Source of the DNA: NZ13-RE01 sp049718665
Lineage (GTDB): Bacteria > Dictyoglomota > Dictyoglomia > Dictyoglomales > Dictyoglomaceae
Assembly (NCBI GenBank): GCA_049718665.1
Contig: JBNARO010000006.1
Span: 4,812 to 68,811, forward strand
Direction of reading: 5' to 3'
DNA length: 64,000 nucleotides
The translations under genes and the position numbers were made by a program. Below, in pieces: positions 1 to 9,095 of this stretch (position 1 is its first letter; each line of letters opens with the position of its first letter). The notes beneath the pieces are model-generated. The model worked only from the letters and a program-made list of their open reading frames with translations, searched no databases and had not been told where the DNA came from.

Positions 1-1557
1 AACTTGCTTTTATTAGTTGGTGCAAAGACAGGAAGAGATGGGATTCATGGTGCCAGCTTTGCATCAGAAAAATTAGAGGAAGATGTGCACTCTCAAAGGC
101 CATCAGTTCAAGTAGGAGACCCATTTATGGGAAAACTTCTTATTGAGGTATGTTTAGAAGCAGGGTCCTTAGATGGAATTGTGGGAATTCAAGATTTAGG
201 AGCTGCAGGACTTGTTAGTGCTCTATCTGAATCTGCAGGAAGAGGAAATTCTGGAGTTAAGATTTTTCTTGAGAAAGTACCCCAAAGAGAAGAGAATATG
301 ACTCCTGAGGAAATTCTTATTTCTGAATCTCAGGAAAGAATGCTTCTTATAGTAAGACCAGATAAGTTAGAGGACATTAAAAAGGTCTTTAAAAAGTGGG
401 ATTTAGAAGCTGAGGTTATTGGCGAAGTTATAGAAGAAGAAAGATTTATTGCCTATTTTAAAGGAGAAAAGATTGTAGATTTGCCTATTAAACTTCTTAC
501 AAAGGACTCCTTAGAGTTTGACCCTCCTATAAAAGTTTACGAGAAATTTCCTTTAAAAAAGATAGAAAGAAATAAAGAGAATAAAGAAAAGTTTATAAAA
601 AAACTAGTTGATGACTTGAAGATTAAAGAATATATTTACACTCAATATGATTATTCTGTTCAAACAAATACTGTTCTTCCGCCAGGAAAGGGAGATTCTG
701 CAGTTTTAAGAATTAAAGGAACGAAAAAGGGAATTGCGTTAACTATTGATGGGAATGGAAGGTATTGTTATTTAAATCCTAAGATAGGGGCTATGTATGC
801 TGTGGCTGAAGCATGTAGAAATATTTTATGTGTAGGGGGAAGACCCTTAGCAATAACTGATGGACTTAACTTTGGAGACCCTGACGAACCAGAAGTTTTT
901 TATCAATTTAGAGAGGTGGTTTCAGGAATTAATATTTCCTCAAGGGTATTAGAAATTCCTATAGTAAGTGGAAATGTAAGCTTTTATAATGGACAAGGAG
1001 AGAATAGAATATATCCTACCCCTATAATTGGAATGGTGGGAATATTGGAAGACATAAATTATCTAATAACTCCAAACTTCAAGGAGGAAGGGAATTTAAT
1101 ATATCTTTTAGGAGATTTAGATTGGTTAACCCTTGAAGGTAGTGAATATTTGAAGTATTCCTATGGGATTATTGCTGGAAATCCACCATATGTGGACCTT
1201 TTATGGGAGAAAAAATTAAAAAATTTTATGGAAGATATAAGAAAAGAAAAAATAATTTTATCTGCTCATGATGTAAGCGAGGGAGGAATTTTAAGTGCGT
1301 TATTGGAGATGAGTTTTTGGGGAGAAAAAGGAATAGATATTGCTCTTCCTAAAGTTGAAAATGATGAAAAGATTCTTTTTGGGGAGGCATCAGGATTAAT
1401 AATTGTTGAAATAGGAGAGGAGAATAAAAATTATTTTGAAAATAAAGTAAAAGAGTATGGATTAAAGGCTCTTTTTTTAGGAGAAGTTTCAAAAAATACC
1501 TTTAGGATTAAGCCTTATATAGATTATCCCCTTAATAAAATATTAGGAGGGGACTAA
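1..1557 (+). CDS. purL: phosphoribosylformylglycinamidine synthase II, 5'-partial
   Basis: This is the large synthetase subunit that converts FGAR to FGAM with ATP and glutamine-derived ammonia in de novo purine synthesis. The window opens inside the gene; about 517 residues remain of a family near 720, so roughly the first 200 are off the left edge. Visible are the VGAKTGRDGIHGA signature at the start, GIQDLGAAGL near residue 60, and the second AIR-synthase-like half with AITDGLNFGDP near residue 285. It ends one base before purF and heads a tightly packed purL-F-M-N-D order. The first in-frame initiator in the window is not the real start. Confidence 0.96.
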   Translation, partial: NLLLLVGAKTGRDGIHGASFASEKLEEDVHSQRPSVQVGDPFMGKLLIEVCLEAGSLDGIVGIQDLGAAGLVSALSESAGRGNSGVKIFLEKVPQREENMTPEEILISESQERMLLIVRPDKLEDIKKVFKKWDLEAEVIGEVIEEERFIAYFKGEKIVDLPIKLLTKDSLEFDPPIKVYEKFPLKKIERNKENKEKFIKKLVDDLKIKEYIYTQYDYSVQTNTVLPPGKGDSAVLRIKGTKKGIALTIDGNGRYCYLNPKIGAMYAVAEACRNILCVGGRPLAITDGLNFGDPDEPEVFYQFREVVSGINISSRVLEIPIVSGNVSFYNGQGENRIYPTPIIGMVGILEDINYLITPNFKEEGNLIYLLGDLDWLTLEGSEYLKYSYGIIAGNPPYVDLLWEKKLKNFMEDIRKEKIILSAHDVSEGGILSALLEMSFWGEKGIDIALPKVENDEKILFGEASGLIIVEIGEENKNYFENKVKEYGLKALFLGEVSKNTFRIKPYIDYPLNKILGGD

Positions 1558-1558
1558 T

Positions 1559-2950
1559 ATGAATAAGCTAAAAGAAGAATGTGGAATTGTAGGAGTAGTA
1601 ACTCCATTAAGACAAAATCACGCAAGTTTTTTAGTATATCAGGCTTTACTTAATTTACAACATAGAGGACAGGAGAGTGCAGGTATTGTAAGTTTTAAAA
1701 GTTCAGAACCATTATTTTATAAAGATTTTGGATTAGTAAGTAATGTTTTTAATATGGAAATTATTAAGAAAATGAAAGGGAAAATATCTATAGGGCATGT
1801 TAGATATTCTACATCAGGAAAAGAAAATCCTAATAATGTTCAGCCTTTAATTGTAAATCTCCCTCGCTATGGATTTTTAGCATTAGCTCACAATGGACAT
1901 GTTGCCAATGCAAACTTTTTAAGAAGAAAACTTGAGAATGAGGGTGCTATTTTCCAAAGCACTTCTGATACTGAAGTAATTTTCCATCTTATGGCTCATT
2001 CTTCTAAAAATACTTTAGAAGAGAGATTAAAAGATGCCTTAGATAAGATAAATGGAAGCTATTCTTTGATAATTGGTAGTAATGAGGGTTTATGGGCTAT
2101 TAAAGATCCTCATGGCTTTAGACCTTTATTTATGGCAAAAACTAATGATGGAAGTGTAATATTTGCTTCAGAAACTTGTGCCTTTAAACATCTTCCCATC
2201 TCAGAAATAAGAGAATTAGAAAGAGGAGAAATTATTTTTGTGGATCCCCATGGAAACATAGAAGAAAAAATATATCTTAAAAAAGAATCAAGATTTTGTC
2301 TCTTTGAATTTATTTATTTCTCACGGCCTGACAGTCTATATAATGGAAGAACAGTCTATAATTATAGAAAAGACATGGGAAGAGTATTAGCTAAGGAATC
2401 TTATGTCCCAGCAGATCTAGTTGTTCCTGTTCCTGATTCTGGAATTCCTGCAGCTATTGGATTTAGCGAATATAGCGGTATTCCTTTGGAAATGGCATTA
2501 ATGAGGAGTCATTATGTGGGAAGGACTTTTATTCAGCCGAGACAAAAAGAGAGAGAAGGAGCGGTAAGGATGAAGCTCCTTCTTATGGGAGATGTAGTCA
2601 GAAATAAAAGAGTGATTCTTGTAGATGATTCTTTGGTGAGAGGAACTACTGCAAAGAGACTTGCAGAGATGTTTAGGAAAGAAGGAGCTTTGGAGGTTCA
2701 TTTGAGGCTTTCATCTCCTCCTATTATTTCCCCTTGCCACTATGGTGTTGATATTCCTCACTCTCGAGAATTAGTAAGTCATTATTATACGCCTGAGGAA
2801 ATAGCAAAACTTTTAGGATTTAACTCTGTAGCCTTTTTAAGTCTTGAAGGCTTAGTAAGTATATTACCTGATAAAGGCTATTGCGGAGAATGCTTTGGAA
2901 AGAAAGTGGTGAAAAAGGAAGTATGGCTAAAAGAGTTACATATAGGTTAG
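1559..2950 (+). CDS. purF: amidophosphoribosyltransferase
   Basis: Catalyses the first committed step of purine synthesis, PRPP plus glutamine to phosphoribosylamine. The class II glutaminase nucleophile is Cys8 in EECGIVG, so a short propeptide must be removed. The PRPP-binding motif VILVDDSLVRGTT lies at about residues 352-364. Cys247, Cys393, Cys442 and Cys445 match the positions of the [4Fe-4S] ligands of the Bacillus-type enzyme, so this is inferred to be the iron-sulfur form. At 463 residues it is full length. It starts two bases after purL and its 3' end overlaps the purM start by 28 bases. Confidence 0.97.
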   Translation: MNKLKEECGIVGVVTPLRQNHASFLVYQALLNLQHRGQESAGIVSFKSSEPLFYKDFGLVSNVFNMEIIKKMKGKISIGHVRYSTSGKENPNNVQPLIVNLPRYGFLALAHNGHVANANFLRRKLENEGAIFQSTSDTEVIFHLMAHSSKNTLEERLKDALDKINGSYSLIIGSNEGLWAIKDPHGFRPLFMAKTNDGSVIFASETCAFKHLPISEIRELERGEIIFVDPHGNIEEKIYLKKESRFCLFEFIYFSRPDSLYNGRTVYNYRKDMGRVLAKESYVPADLVVPVPDSGIPAAIGFSEYSGIPLEMALMRSHYVGRTFIQPRQKEREGAVRMKLLLMGDVVRNKRVILVDDSLVRGTTAKRLAEMFRKEGALEVHLRLSSPPIISPCHYGVDIPHSRELVSHYYTPEEIAKLLGFNSVAFLSLEGLVSILPDKGYCGECFGKKVVKKEVWLKELHIG

Positions 2951-3951
2951 CAGGAGTCCATATAACTCAAGTTGAAAAAAGTTTATCCTTTCTAAAACCA
3001 TATTTTGAGTCTACATATACCCCTCTTGTAATTCCTTTTTGGAATAGTTTTTCTTCAGTTTTGAGAATAAATTGGAAAGATTATAAAAATCCATTAATTC
3101 TTCTAACTACCGATGGGGTAGGAACAAAATTAAAAATAGCTATTCAAAGGAAAAAATATAGTACCATAGGACAAGATTTAGTTGCTATGAATGTTAATGA
3201 TTTATTGACTTGTGGAGCAAAACCTGTTGCTTTTTTAGATTATTTTGCTATGGGAAAATTTAATAAAGAAATTTATCAGAAAATTTTAATAAGTGTTTCA
3301 GAAGCATGTAAATTAGTAGAATGTGCTTTTGTAGGCGGAGAGACTGCAGAACTTCCAGGAATATATAGAGGAAAGGATTTAGATATTGCAGGTTTTGCCA
3401 TAGGAATTGTAGAGGAAGAAGATTTGCTTCCTAAATTAGACGAAATAAAAGACGGATATAAGCTAATTGGTGTCTCATCCTCAGGGCTTCATAGTAATGG
3501 GTATTCTTTAGTAAGGTACATAATAAAACAAAAAAAAGTTTCATGGAAAACAAAAATAGGGGAAATAACTTTGGAAGAGGAGATTTTAAAACCTACAAAA
3601 TTGTATCCTATTTCTATTTTACCTTTATTAAAAGAGTTTAAAGACTCTATAAAAGGAATAGCTCATATTACAGGAGGAGGAATTCCTGGGAACCTTCCCC
3701 GGGTTCTTCCAAAAGGTTATAAAGGAGTAATTAATACCTCTTCTTGGAATGTTCCAGAGATATTTACTTGGGTAATTAAAAAGGGAAATCTTTCAAAAAG
3801 AGAAGTCTTTAAAGTATTTAATATGGGAATTGGTCTAATTTTAGTAGTGAAAGATAAAGAGAGAGAAATTGTTGATACTCTAAATAAAAAAGGAGAAAAA
3901 AGTTTTATAATTGGTGAGGTTAGAAAGGGAGAGGGGGTTGAAATTATTTGA
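2923..3951 (+). CDS. purM: phosphoribosylformylglycinamidine cyclo-ligase (AIR synthetase)
   Basis: ATP-dependent ring closure of FGAM to aminoimidazole ribotide. The ATG at 2923 is preferred over an in-frame upstream start at 2881 because GGAAAG precedes it and because MAKRVTYRLAGV resembles the usual N-terminus; it gives 342 residues, normal for PurM. Recognisable motifs are TTDGVGTKLK near residue 58, the GGETAELPG loop near 137 and HITGGGIPGNLPR near 237. It overlaps purF upstream and purN downstream, consistent with translational coupling in one operon. Confidence 0.96.
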   Translation: MAKRVTYRLAGVHITQVEKSLSFLKPYFESTYTPLVIPFWNSFSSVLRINWKDYKNPLILLTTDGVGTKLKIAIQRKKYSTIGQDLVAMNVNDLLTCGAKPVAFLDYFAMGKFNKEIYQKILISVSEACKLVECAFVGGETAELPGIYRGKDLDIAGFAIGIVEEEDLLPKLDEIKDGYKLIGVSSSGLHSNGYSLVRYIIKQKKVSWKTKIGEITLEEEILKPTKLYPISILPLLKEFKDSIKGIAHITGGGIPGNLPRVLPKGYKGVINTSSWNVPEIFTWVIKKGNLSKREVFKVFNMGIGLILVVKDKEREIVDTLNKKGEKSFIIGEVRKGEGVEII

Positions 3952-4562
3952 AAAAGAGATTAGGAATCCTTGTATCAGGAAGGGGGACGAATCTTCAGGC
4001 TTTAATAAATGCGGGAAGAAGAAAAAATTATCCTGCGGAAGTTGTAGTAGTTATTAGTGATAATCCTAATGCTTTTGCTATCGAAAGAGCAAAGAGAGCA
4101 AATATCCCTGTCTATGTGGTTCAAAGAGAAGAGTATAAAACCAAAAAAGAATTTGAGGAGAAGATTAAAGAGATTCTTTTCTCTTACAATGTGGATCTCG
4201 TAGTTCTTGCTGGATATATGAGAATTGTAGGAAAAACTCTTCTTTCTGCTTTTCCTATGAAAATTATAAATATTCATCCTTCTCTTCTTCCCGCATTCCC
4301 AGGTTTAAATGCCCAAAAACAGGCATGGGAATATGGAGTTAAGTACTCAGGATGTACTGTTCATTTTGTAGATGAAGGAATAGATTCAGGGCCAATTATA
4401 GGACAAAAAGTGGTTCCAGTATATGATGAAGATACTCCTGAGAGTTTAGCAGAGAGAATTTTGAAGAAAGAGCATATTCTTCTAAGAGAGGTTGTTAAAA
4501 AACTTTGTACAGAGGAATATAAATTAGAGGGAAGAAGAGTGATATTTATAGATAAAAAGTGA
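3948..4562 (+). CDS. purN: phosphoribosylglycinamide formyltransferase
   Basis: Transfers a formyl group from 10-formyltetrahydrofolate to GAR, the folate-dependent third step of purine synthesis. The start is TTG at 3948, overlapping the purM stop, behind GAGAGGGGG. Residues equivalent to the E. coli catalytic triad are visible: Asn108 and His110 in NIHPSLLPAFPG and Asp146 in VDEGIDSGP. Length is 204 residues, typical. Only a 52-base gap separates it from purD, so it is probably cotranscribed with it. Confidence 0.96.
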   Translation: MKKRLGILVSGRGTNLQALINAGRRKNYPAEVVVVISDNPNAFAIERAKRANIPVYVVQREEYKTKKEFEEKIKEILFSYNVDLVVLAGYMRIVGKTLLSAFPMKIINIHPSLLPAFPGLNAQKQAWEYGVKYSGCTVHFVDEGIDSGPIIGQKVVPVYDEDTPESLAERILKKEHILLREVVKKLCTEEYKLEGRRVIFIDKK

Positions 4563-4614
4563 TAATAACCTATGGCTCATACTTTACTAATTCATAAACT
4601 AAAGGGGTGAAAAA

Positions 4615-5856
4615 ATGAAGGTTCTTGTTGTGGGAAATGGAGCAAGAGAACATGCTATAGTTTGGAAATTATCCTTAGATAAGAATGTGAAAGAAATTTT
4701 TGCAGTTCCCGGAAATGCAGGAATATCTCAAATTGCTAAATGTATCGATGAGAAAATAGAAAACATAGAAGAAATAGTAAATATTGCAAAAGAAAATAAA
4801 ATTGATTGGACTATTGTAGGACCTGAGCTTCCTCTTTCCTTGGGAATTGTAGATGCCTTTGAGAAAGAAGGATTAAAAATTTGGGGACCAAATAAAGAAT
4901 CTGCAAAGTTAGAGTATAGTAAGGCTTTTGCAAAGGAAATTATGAAGACCGCGAAAATACCTACTGCTGAGTTTAAAGTATTTGATTCTTATCCTAACGC
5001 TAAGGAATTTATTAAAAATTCTTCGTATCCTTTAGTAATTAAAGCAGACGGGCTTTGTGCAGGAAAAGGAGTAAAAATAGTAAACTCCTATGAGTCTGCG
5101 GAAGAAGTTTTATATAACTTGATGGTTAATAAAATTTTTGGAAGCTCAGGGGAAAAAGTGGTTATTGAAGAATATTTAGAAGGAAGAGAATTTTCTTTGA
5201 TTGCAATAATAAAAGACGGAGACTTTTATTTCTTACCTCCAGCCCAAGATTATAAGAGAGTAGGAGAGGGAAATACAGGAGAAAATACTGGGGGGATGGG
5301 CTCTTTTGCCCCAGTTCCTTGGATTACGGAGAATATAGTTGATAAATGTGCAAAGAAAATATTCAAACCTCTTTTAGAAGAATTAGATAAAAGAAATATA
5401 AAATATCAAGGTTTTCTATATGGGGGATTAATTTTAGTAAAAGATGAGCCTTATGTGTTAGAATTTAATGTTCGCCTTGGAGATCCTGAAGCACAAGTAA
5501 TCTTACCTCTTTTAGATTTTGATTTCACAAGTATTTTTTATAAGAATAATTTTCCTTGGAAGTTAGATAAAAAGGCACTATGTGTAGTTTTAGCATCTTA
5601 TGGATATCCAGGAAAATATGAAACAGGGAAAGAAGTAGTTTTTGGAGATTTGAACTTTGAAAATCTCTATATATTTCATGCGGGAACAGTGAAAAAAGAT
5701 GAAAGAATATTTACCGCAGGAGGAAGAGTCCTTTCTGTGACTTCTTGGGGGGATAGCTTTAAAGAAGTCAGAGAGAAAGTGTATCAAGCTATAGATAAAA
5801 TACACTTTGAAAACAAGTATTATAGAAGAGATATAGGGATAGAACTAAGGGATTAA
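4615..5856 (+). CDS. purD: phosphoribosylamine--glycine ligase
   Basis: ATP-grasp enzyme joining phosphoribosylamine and glycine, the second purine step. It opens with MKVLVVGNGAREHA, the canonical PurD N-terminus, followed by VIKADGLCAGKGV near residue 142 and the LEFNVRLGDPEAQ metal/ATP site near 282. The 413-residue length is normal. A clear AAGGGGTGA sits six bases before the ATG. It is the last gene of the purine operon. No hairpin terminator is visible in the 127 bases that follow, only an A6T8 tract at 5891-5904. Confidence 0.97.
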   Translation: MKVLVVGNGAREHAIVWKLSLDKNVKEIFAVPGNAGISQIAKCIDEKIENIEEIVNIAKENKIDWTIVGPELPLSLGIVDAFEKEGLKIWGPNKESAKLEYSKAFAKEIMKTAKIPTAEFKVFDSYPNAKEFIKNSSYPLVIKADGLCAGKGVKIVNSYESAEEVLYNLMVNKIFGSSGEKVVIEEYLEGREFSLIAIIKDGDFYFLPPAQDYKRVGEGNTGENTGGMGSFAPVPWITENIVDKCAKKIFKPLLEELDKRNIKYQGFLYGGLILVKDEPYVLEFNVRLGDPEAQVILPLLDFDFTSIFYKNNFPWKLDKKALCVVLASYGYPGKYETGKEVVFGDLNFENLYIFHAGTVKKDERIFTAGGRVLSVTSWGDSFKEVREKVYQAIDKIHFENKYYRRDIGIELRD

Positions 5857-5910
5857 AAGAGGAATAACTTGCACATTTATTTCTTGCCTCAAAAAATTTT
5901 TTTTAAATTA

Positions 5911-5939
5911 TTGACACTGGGGGTGGTTTGATGTATATT
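5911..5939 (+). promoter_or_regulatory. near-consensus sigma-A promoter before speD
   Basis: TTGACA at 5911-5916 and TATATT at 5934-5939 are separated by exactly 17 bases. The predicted start near 5946 leaves a leader of about 38 bases before speD. It separates the polyamine/wecB unit from the purine operon. Assignment is by sequence only. Confidence 0.7.
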
Positions 5940-5983
5940 TACCTTTGACATTTTTAAAGAAAGGGGTTTAGAAGAGAGAAGAG

Positions 5984-6385
5984 ATGTTGGGACCGCATCT
6001 TGTTTTAGATTTATATGGATGTCCCAGAGAAGTTTTGGAAGATGTTAATTATATCTATGAAGTTTTAGATGAACTTCCAGAAAAAATAGGTATGCATAAA
6101 ATCATGCCACCCTATGTTATAAGGTATCTTCCAGAGGAAGACCCATTAGATTGGGGAGTATCTGGTGTTGTTTTAATTGCAGAAAGCCATATTACTATTC
6201 ATACGTGGCCGGAGTTTAACTATATAAGTATAGATGTTTTTTCATGCAAGATTTTCGATATAGATAAGACAAAAGAAATATTGGAAGAAAAGTTCCGTCC
6301 TGAGAAAATTGAATGGGAAATATTGGTTAGAGGGAGAGAATTCCCTGTTCATCTTTTAAAGAGAGGAAGAAATGGATCAGGTTAA
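5984..6385 (+). CDS. speD: S-adenosylmethionine decarboxylase proenzyme, prokaryotic type
   Basis: Makes decarboxylated AdoMet, the aminopropyl donor for spermidine synthesis. The self-cleavage site is visible as Glu67-Ser68 in IAESHITIHTWPE; Ser68 would become the pyruvoyl group of the alpha chain. His73 and Cys88 fit the family's processing and catalytic residues. The 133-residue length is typical of the class 1B bacterial/archaeal form. The N-terminus MLGPHLVLDLYGC supports the ATG at 5984. It overlaps the next gene, a ureohydrolase, by 14 bases, so both belong to one polyamine unit. Confidence 0.95.
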   Translation: MLGPHLVLDLYGCPREVLEDVNYIYEVLDELPEKIGMHKIMPPYVIRYLPEEDPLDWGVSGVVLIAESHITIHTWPEFNYISIDVFSCKIFDIDKTKEILEEKFRPEKIEWEILVRGREFPVHLLKRGRNGSG

Positions 6386-7250
6386 AACAACCCCTTCTTT
6401 TGCAGGATTGCCAAATATTCCCTTTGAGAAGGCTCAGGTAGTAATTGTTCCTATATCTTATGAGGTAACTACATCTTATAGAAAAGGAACAAAAGAGGGT
6501 CCATTAGCTATTCTTAATTCATCATACAACTTAGAGCTTTATGACGAAGAATTAGATACAATTCCCGCAGATATAGGCATATACACCTATCCTGAGCCTT
6601 CTCTCCCTATAGGAGATTTGAAACTTCCCTTGGACTATATAAAAGAAATCACATTGAAAATAATAGAATCTAAAAAGTTTCCTATATTTTTAGGAGGAGA
6701 GCATACTATAACTATAGGGATTCTTTCTGCTTATATGGAAAAATTTCCAGACATTAGTGTTTTACACTTAGATGCTCATAGTGATTTGAGAGAGGAATAT
6801 GAAGGAACTCAGTATCACCATGCTTGTGCTTTGAGAAAGGTAGGAGAAAAAATTCCTTTAATACAGGTAGGAGTAAGAAGCCTTTCAAAGGGAGAGAAAG
6901 AATTTATAGATAAAAGAGATAATATAAAAGTTTTTTGGGACTTTTTGATCAAAAAAGAGAAGGATTGGATAGAAAAGGTTATTTCTTATTTAAATGAGAA
7001 AGTTTATATTACTCTGGATTTGGATGTTTTTGATCCTGCTATTATGCCCTCTGTAGGAACTCCAGAACCTGGTGGCTTAAGTTGGTGGGATATTTTAAGT
7101 CTTTTAAAGAAAGTTTTTAAAGAGAAAAGGGTTTTAGGAATGGATATAGTAGAACTTTCTCCTATTCCTGGATTTATTGCTCCAGATTATTTAGTTTCTC
7201 GCTTAGTTTATAAGATAATTGGATATTATAAAGAATATCAGAGAAAATGA
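6372..7250 (+). CDS. speB: agmatinase-family ureohydrolase (agmatinase or aminopropylagmatinase)
   Basis: Dimanganese ureohydrolase of the arginase/agmatinase family that releases urea from a guanidino-amine. The metal-binding motifs are all present: GGEHT near residue 114, LDAHSDLR near 134 and LDLDVFDP near 215. Length is 292 residues. Overlap with speD indicates a polyamine role rather than arginine breakdown. Substrate is either agmatine or, as known for Thermus, N1-aminopropylagmatine; sequence alone does not decide. It overlaps wecB by four bases. Confidence 0.88.
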   Translation: MDQVKTTPSFAGLPNIPFEKAQVVIVPISYEVTTSYRKGTKEGPLAILNSSYNLELYDEELDTIPADIGIYTYPEPSLPIGDLKLPLDYIKEITLKIIESKKFPIFLGGEHTITIGILSAYMEKFPDISVLHLDAHSDLREEYEGTQYHHACALRKVGEKIPLIQVGVRSLSKGEKEFIDKRDNIKVFWDFLIKKEKDWIEKVISYLNEKVYITLDLDVFDPAIMPSVGTPEPGGLSWWDILSLLKKVFKEKRVLGMDIVELSPIPGFIAPDYLVSRLVYKIIGYYKEYQRK

Positions 7251-8386
7251 TTAAAATTGCATTGGTTTTTGGGACAAGACCAGAAGCTATAAAAATGGCT
7301 CCCCTTGCTTATACTCTTAAAAATTCCCAAAATTTCCATACCCAGATTATTTTAACTGCTCAACATAGAGAACTTTTAGACCAAGTTATGAAATTATTCA
7401 ATCTTTCCTCAGATTATGATTTAAACATTATGGAGGAAGGACAATCTCTCACAGATATTACTGCAAAAGTTTTGTACGGCTTAGATAGGATTTGGAAAGA
7501 AGATAGACCAGACATGGTTTTGGTTCATGGAGATACTACTACAACCTTTTCAGCAAGTTTAGCTTCCTTCTATAAAAAAATACCCATTGCCCATGTGGAG
7601 GCAGGACTTCGAACATATGATAAATACCAGCCATATCCCGAAGAGATGAATAGACATCTTACAGGAGTATTAGCAGATCTTCATTTTGCCCCTACAAAGT
7701 CTGCAAAGGAAAATTTACTAAGGGAAAACGTTCCTGAAGATAGAATCTTCATCACTGGAAATACAGTTATTGATGCCTTTTTGTTTATTTATAAAAACTT
7801 AGGGGATTATAAACCAGTAGATATTCCTATTTTAGAAGGGAAGATGATATTAGTAACTGCCCACAGAAGGGAAAATTGGGGAGAACCCTTAAGAAATATA
7901 GCCTTAGCTTTAAAGGAAGTTTTAGATAGTTTTCCTGATGTATATATAATATTTCCTATGCATCCTAATCCCTTAATAAAGAAAGAGATCTTACCTATTT
8001 TAGGTTCTCATAAAAGAGCATTTATAATTTCTCCTGTAGATTATAAGACCATGGTATATTTAATATCAAAGTCCTATCTTATTCTTTCTGACTCAGGAGG
8101 AATTCAGGAAGAAGCACCATCTCTTGGAAAGCCTGTTTTAGTATTAAGAGAAGTAACAGAAAGACCTGAAGCTATAAAAGCGGGAACAGTAAGGTTGGTA
8201 GGAACAAATAAAGATAAAATTGTAAAGGAATTATCAGAACTTCTTATTAATAAAGATTCTTATAAAAAGATGTCTTCTGCGATAAATCCATATGGTGATG
8301 GAAAGGCAAGTCTAAGAATACTACAAATTTTAAAATATTATTTTGGGCTATCATCTTCTCTTCCTGAAGAGTTTAAAAGTGGATAG
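7247..8386 (+). CDS. wecB: UDP-N-acetylglucosamine 2-epimerase (non-hydrolysing)
   Basis: Interconverts UDP-GlcNAc and UDP-ManNAc. It opens with the family signature FGTRPEAIKMAPL and contains HGDTTTTF near residue 95, HVEAGLRT near 116, PEEMNR near 131, TAHRRENWGEP near 204 and SDSGGIQEEA near 281. Its 379 residues match the family. The product, UDP-ManNAc, is the expected donor for the TagA/WecG-type transferase at 14.2 kb. It overlaps the ureohydrolase by four bases and the ComF-like gene by eight. Confidence 0.94.
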   Translation: MIKIALVFGTRPEAIKMAPLAYTLKNSQNFHTQIILTAQHRELLDQVMKLFNLSSDYDLNIMEEGQSLTDITAKVLYGLDRIWKEDRPDMVLVHGDTTTTFSASLASFYKKIPIAHVEAGLRTYDKYQPYPEEMNRHLTGVLADLHFAPTKSAKENLLRENVPEDRIFITGNTVIDAFLFIYKNLGDYKPVDIPILEGKMILVTAHRRENWGEPLRNIALALKEVLDSFPDVYIIFPMHPNPLIKKEILPILGSHKRAFIISPVDYKTMVYLISKSYLILSDSGGIQEEAPSLGKPVLVLREVTERPEAIKAGTVRLVGTNKDKIVKELSELLINKDSYKKMSSAINPYGDGKASLRILQILKYYFGLSSSLPEEFKSG

Positions 8387-9083
8387 AATTTCTATTTTGA
8401 AAGATATTCTTCTGGAGTTATTCTTTCCCTCAAAATGTGTCTTTTGCGGGACTTATTTAGAAGGGTATATCTGCCCTAAATGTCTCAAAAAATTAGATTT
8501 TCCTAAAAATTATTGTATCTTATGTGGAGCACCTCTTACATTTCCTGAAAATATTTGTTATAATTGTAAAAAAGGAGAAAACTTAATAGATGGATTAGAA
8601 TTGTTAGGATATTATCAAGGTCTTTGGGAAACCTTAATTTTCAAATTCAAGTTTGAGAATAAACCCTATTTAGCAAGGACTTTTGCTCATATAGGAAGAG
8701 AGAAGATTGAGAAAAGAAATTGGAATATAGATTTTATTACTTTTGTTCCTATGTGGAAGGAAAAGGAATTAAAAAGAGGCTATAATCAAGCAGAAATTTT
8801 AGCTAATTTTCTAAGTAAGGAATTAAATGTAAACTTTATTAATACCTTGAGACAAATCAAGCCCACTTTAGACCAAAAGTCCTTAGGTTATAAAGATAGA
8901 TTTGAAAATGTAAAAAATATATATAAACTAAATTCAAAGGTCAATATAGAAGGGAAGAATATTCTTTTGGTTGATGACGTCTATACTACAGGAGCTACAT
9001 TAAAGGAATGTGCGAAGGAATTGAAGAAAGGAAAGGCTAATAAGGTCTTTTCTTTTGTAATATGTAGAACATTACTGGGGTAG
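8379..9083 (+). CDS. ComF-family phosphoribosyltransferase-like protein with double zinc ribbon
   Basis: A type I PRTase-fold protein of the ComF/GntX family. The N-terminal 65 residues hold paired cysteine knuckles (CVFCG, CPKC, CILCG, CYNC), and the PRPP-loop motif ILLVDDVYTTGATLKEC lies near residues 200-216. ComF is needed for DNA uptake in competent bacteria; the role here is unproven because no other competence gene is nearby. GTG at 8379 is the preferred start, with TTG at 8397 as an alternative; either trims an unlikely hydrophobic extension. The next gene is hpf, 12 bases on. Confidence 0.85.
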   Translation: MDRISILKDILLELFFPSKCVFCGTYLEGYICPKCLKKLDFPKNYCILCGAPLTFPENICYNCKKGENLIDGLELLGYYQGLWETLIFKFKFENKPYLARTFAHIGREKIEKRNWNIDFITFVPMWKEKELKRGYNQAEILANFLSKELNVNFINTLRQIKPTLDQKSLGYKDRFENVKNIYKLNSKVNIEGKNILLVDDVYTTGATLKECAKELKKGKANKVFSFVICRTLLG

Positions 9084-9095
9084 GAGGTTTTGAGT

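Noticed and set aside
5889..5910. A6T8 tract after purD as a terminator
   Set aside because: No stable GC-containing stem precedes the T run.
5945..5973. A second TTGACA (5945-5950) before speD
   Set aside because: The hexamer 17 bases downstream, TTAGAA, is a poor -10; the promoter at 5911-5939 is much better.
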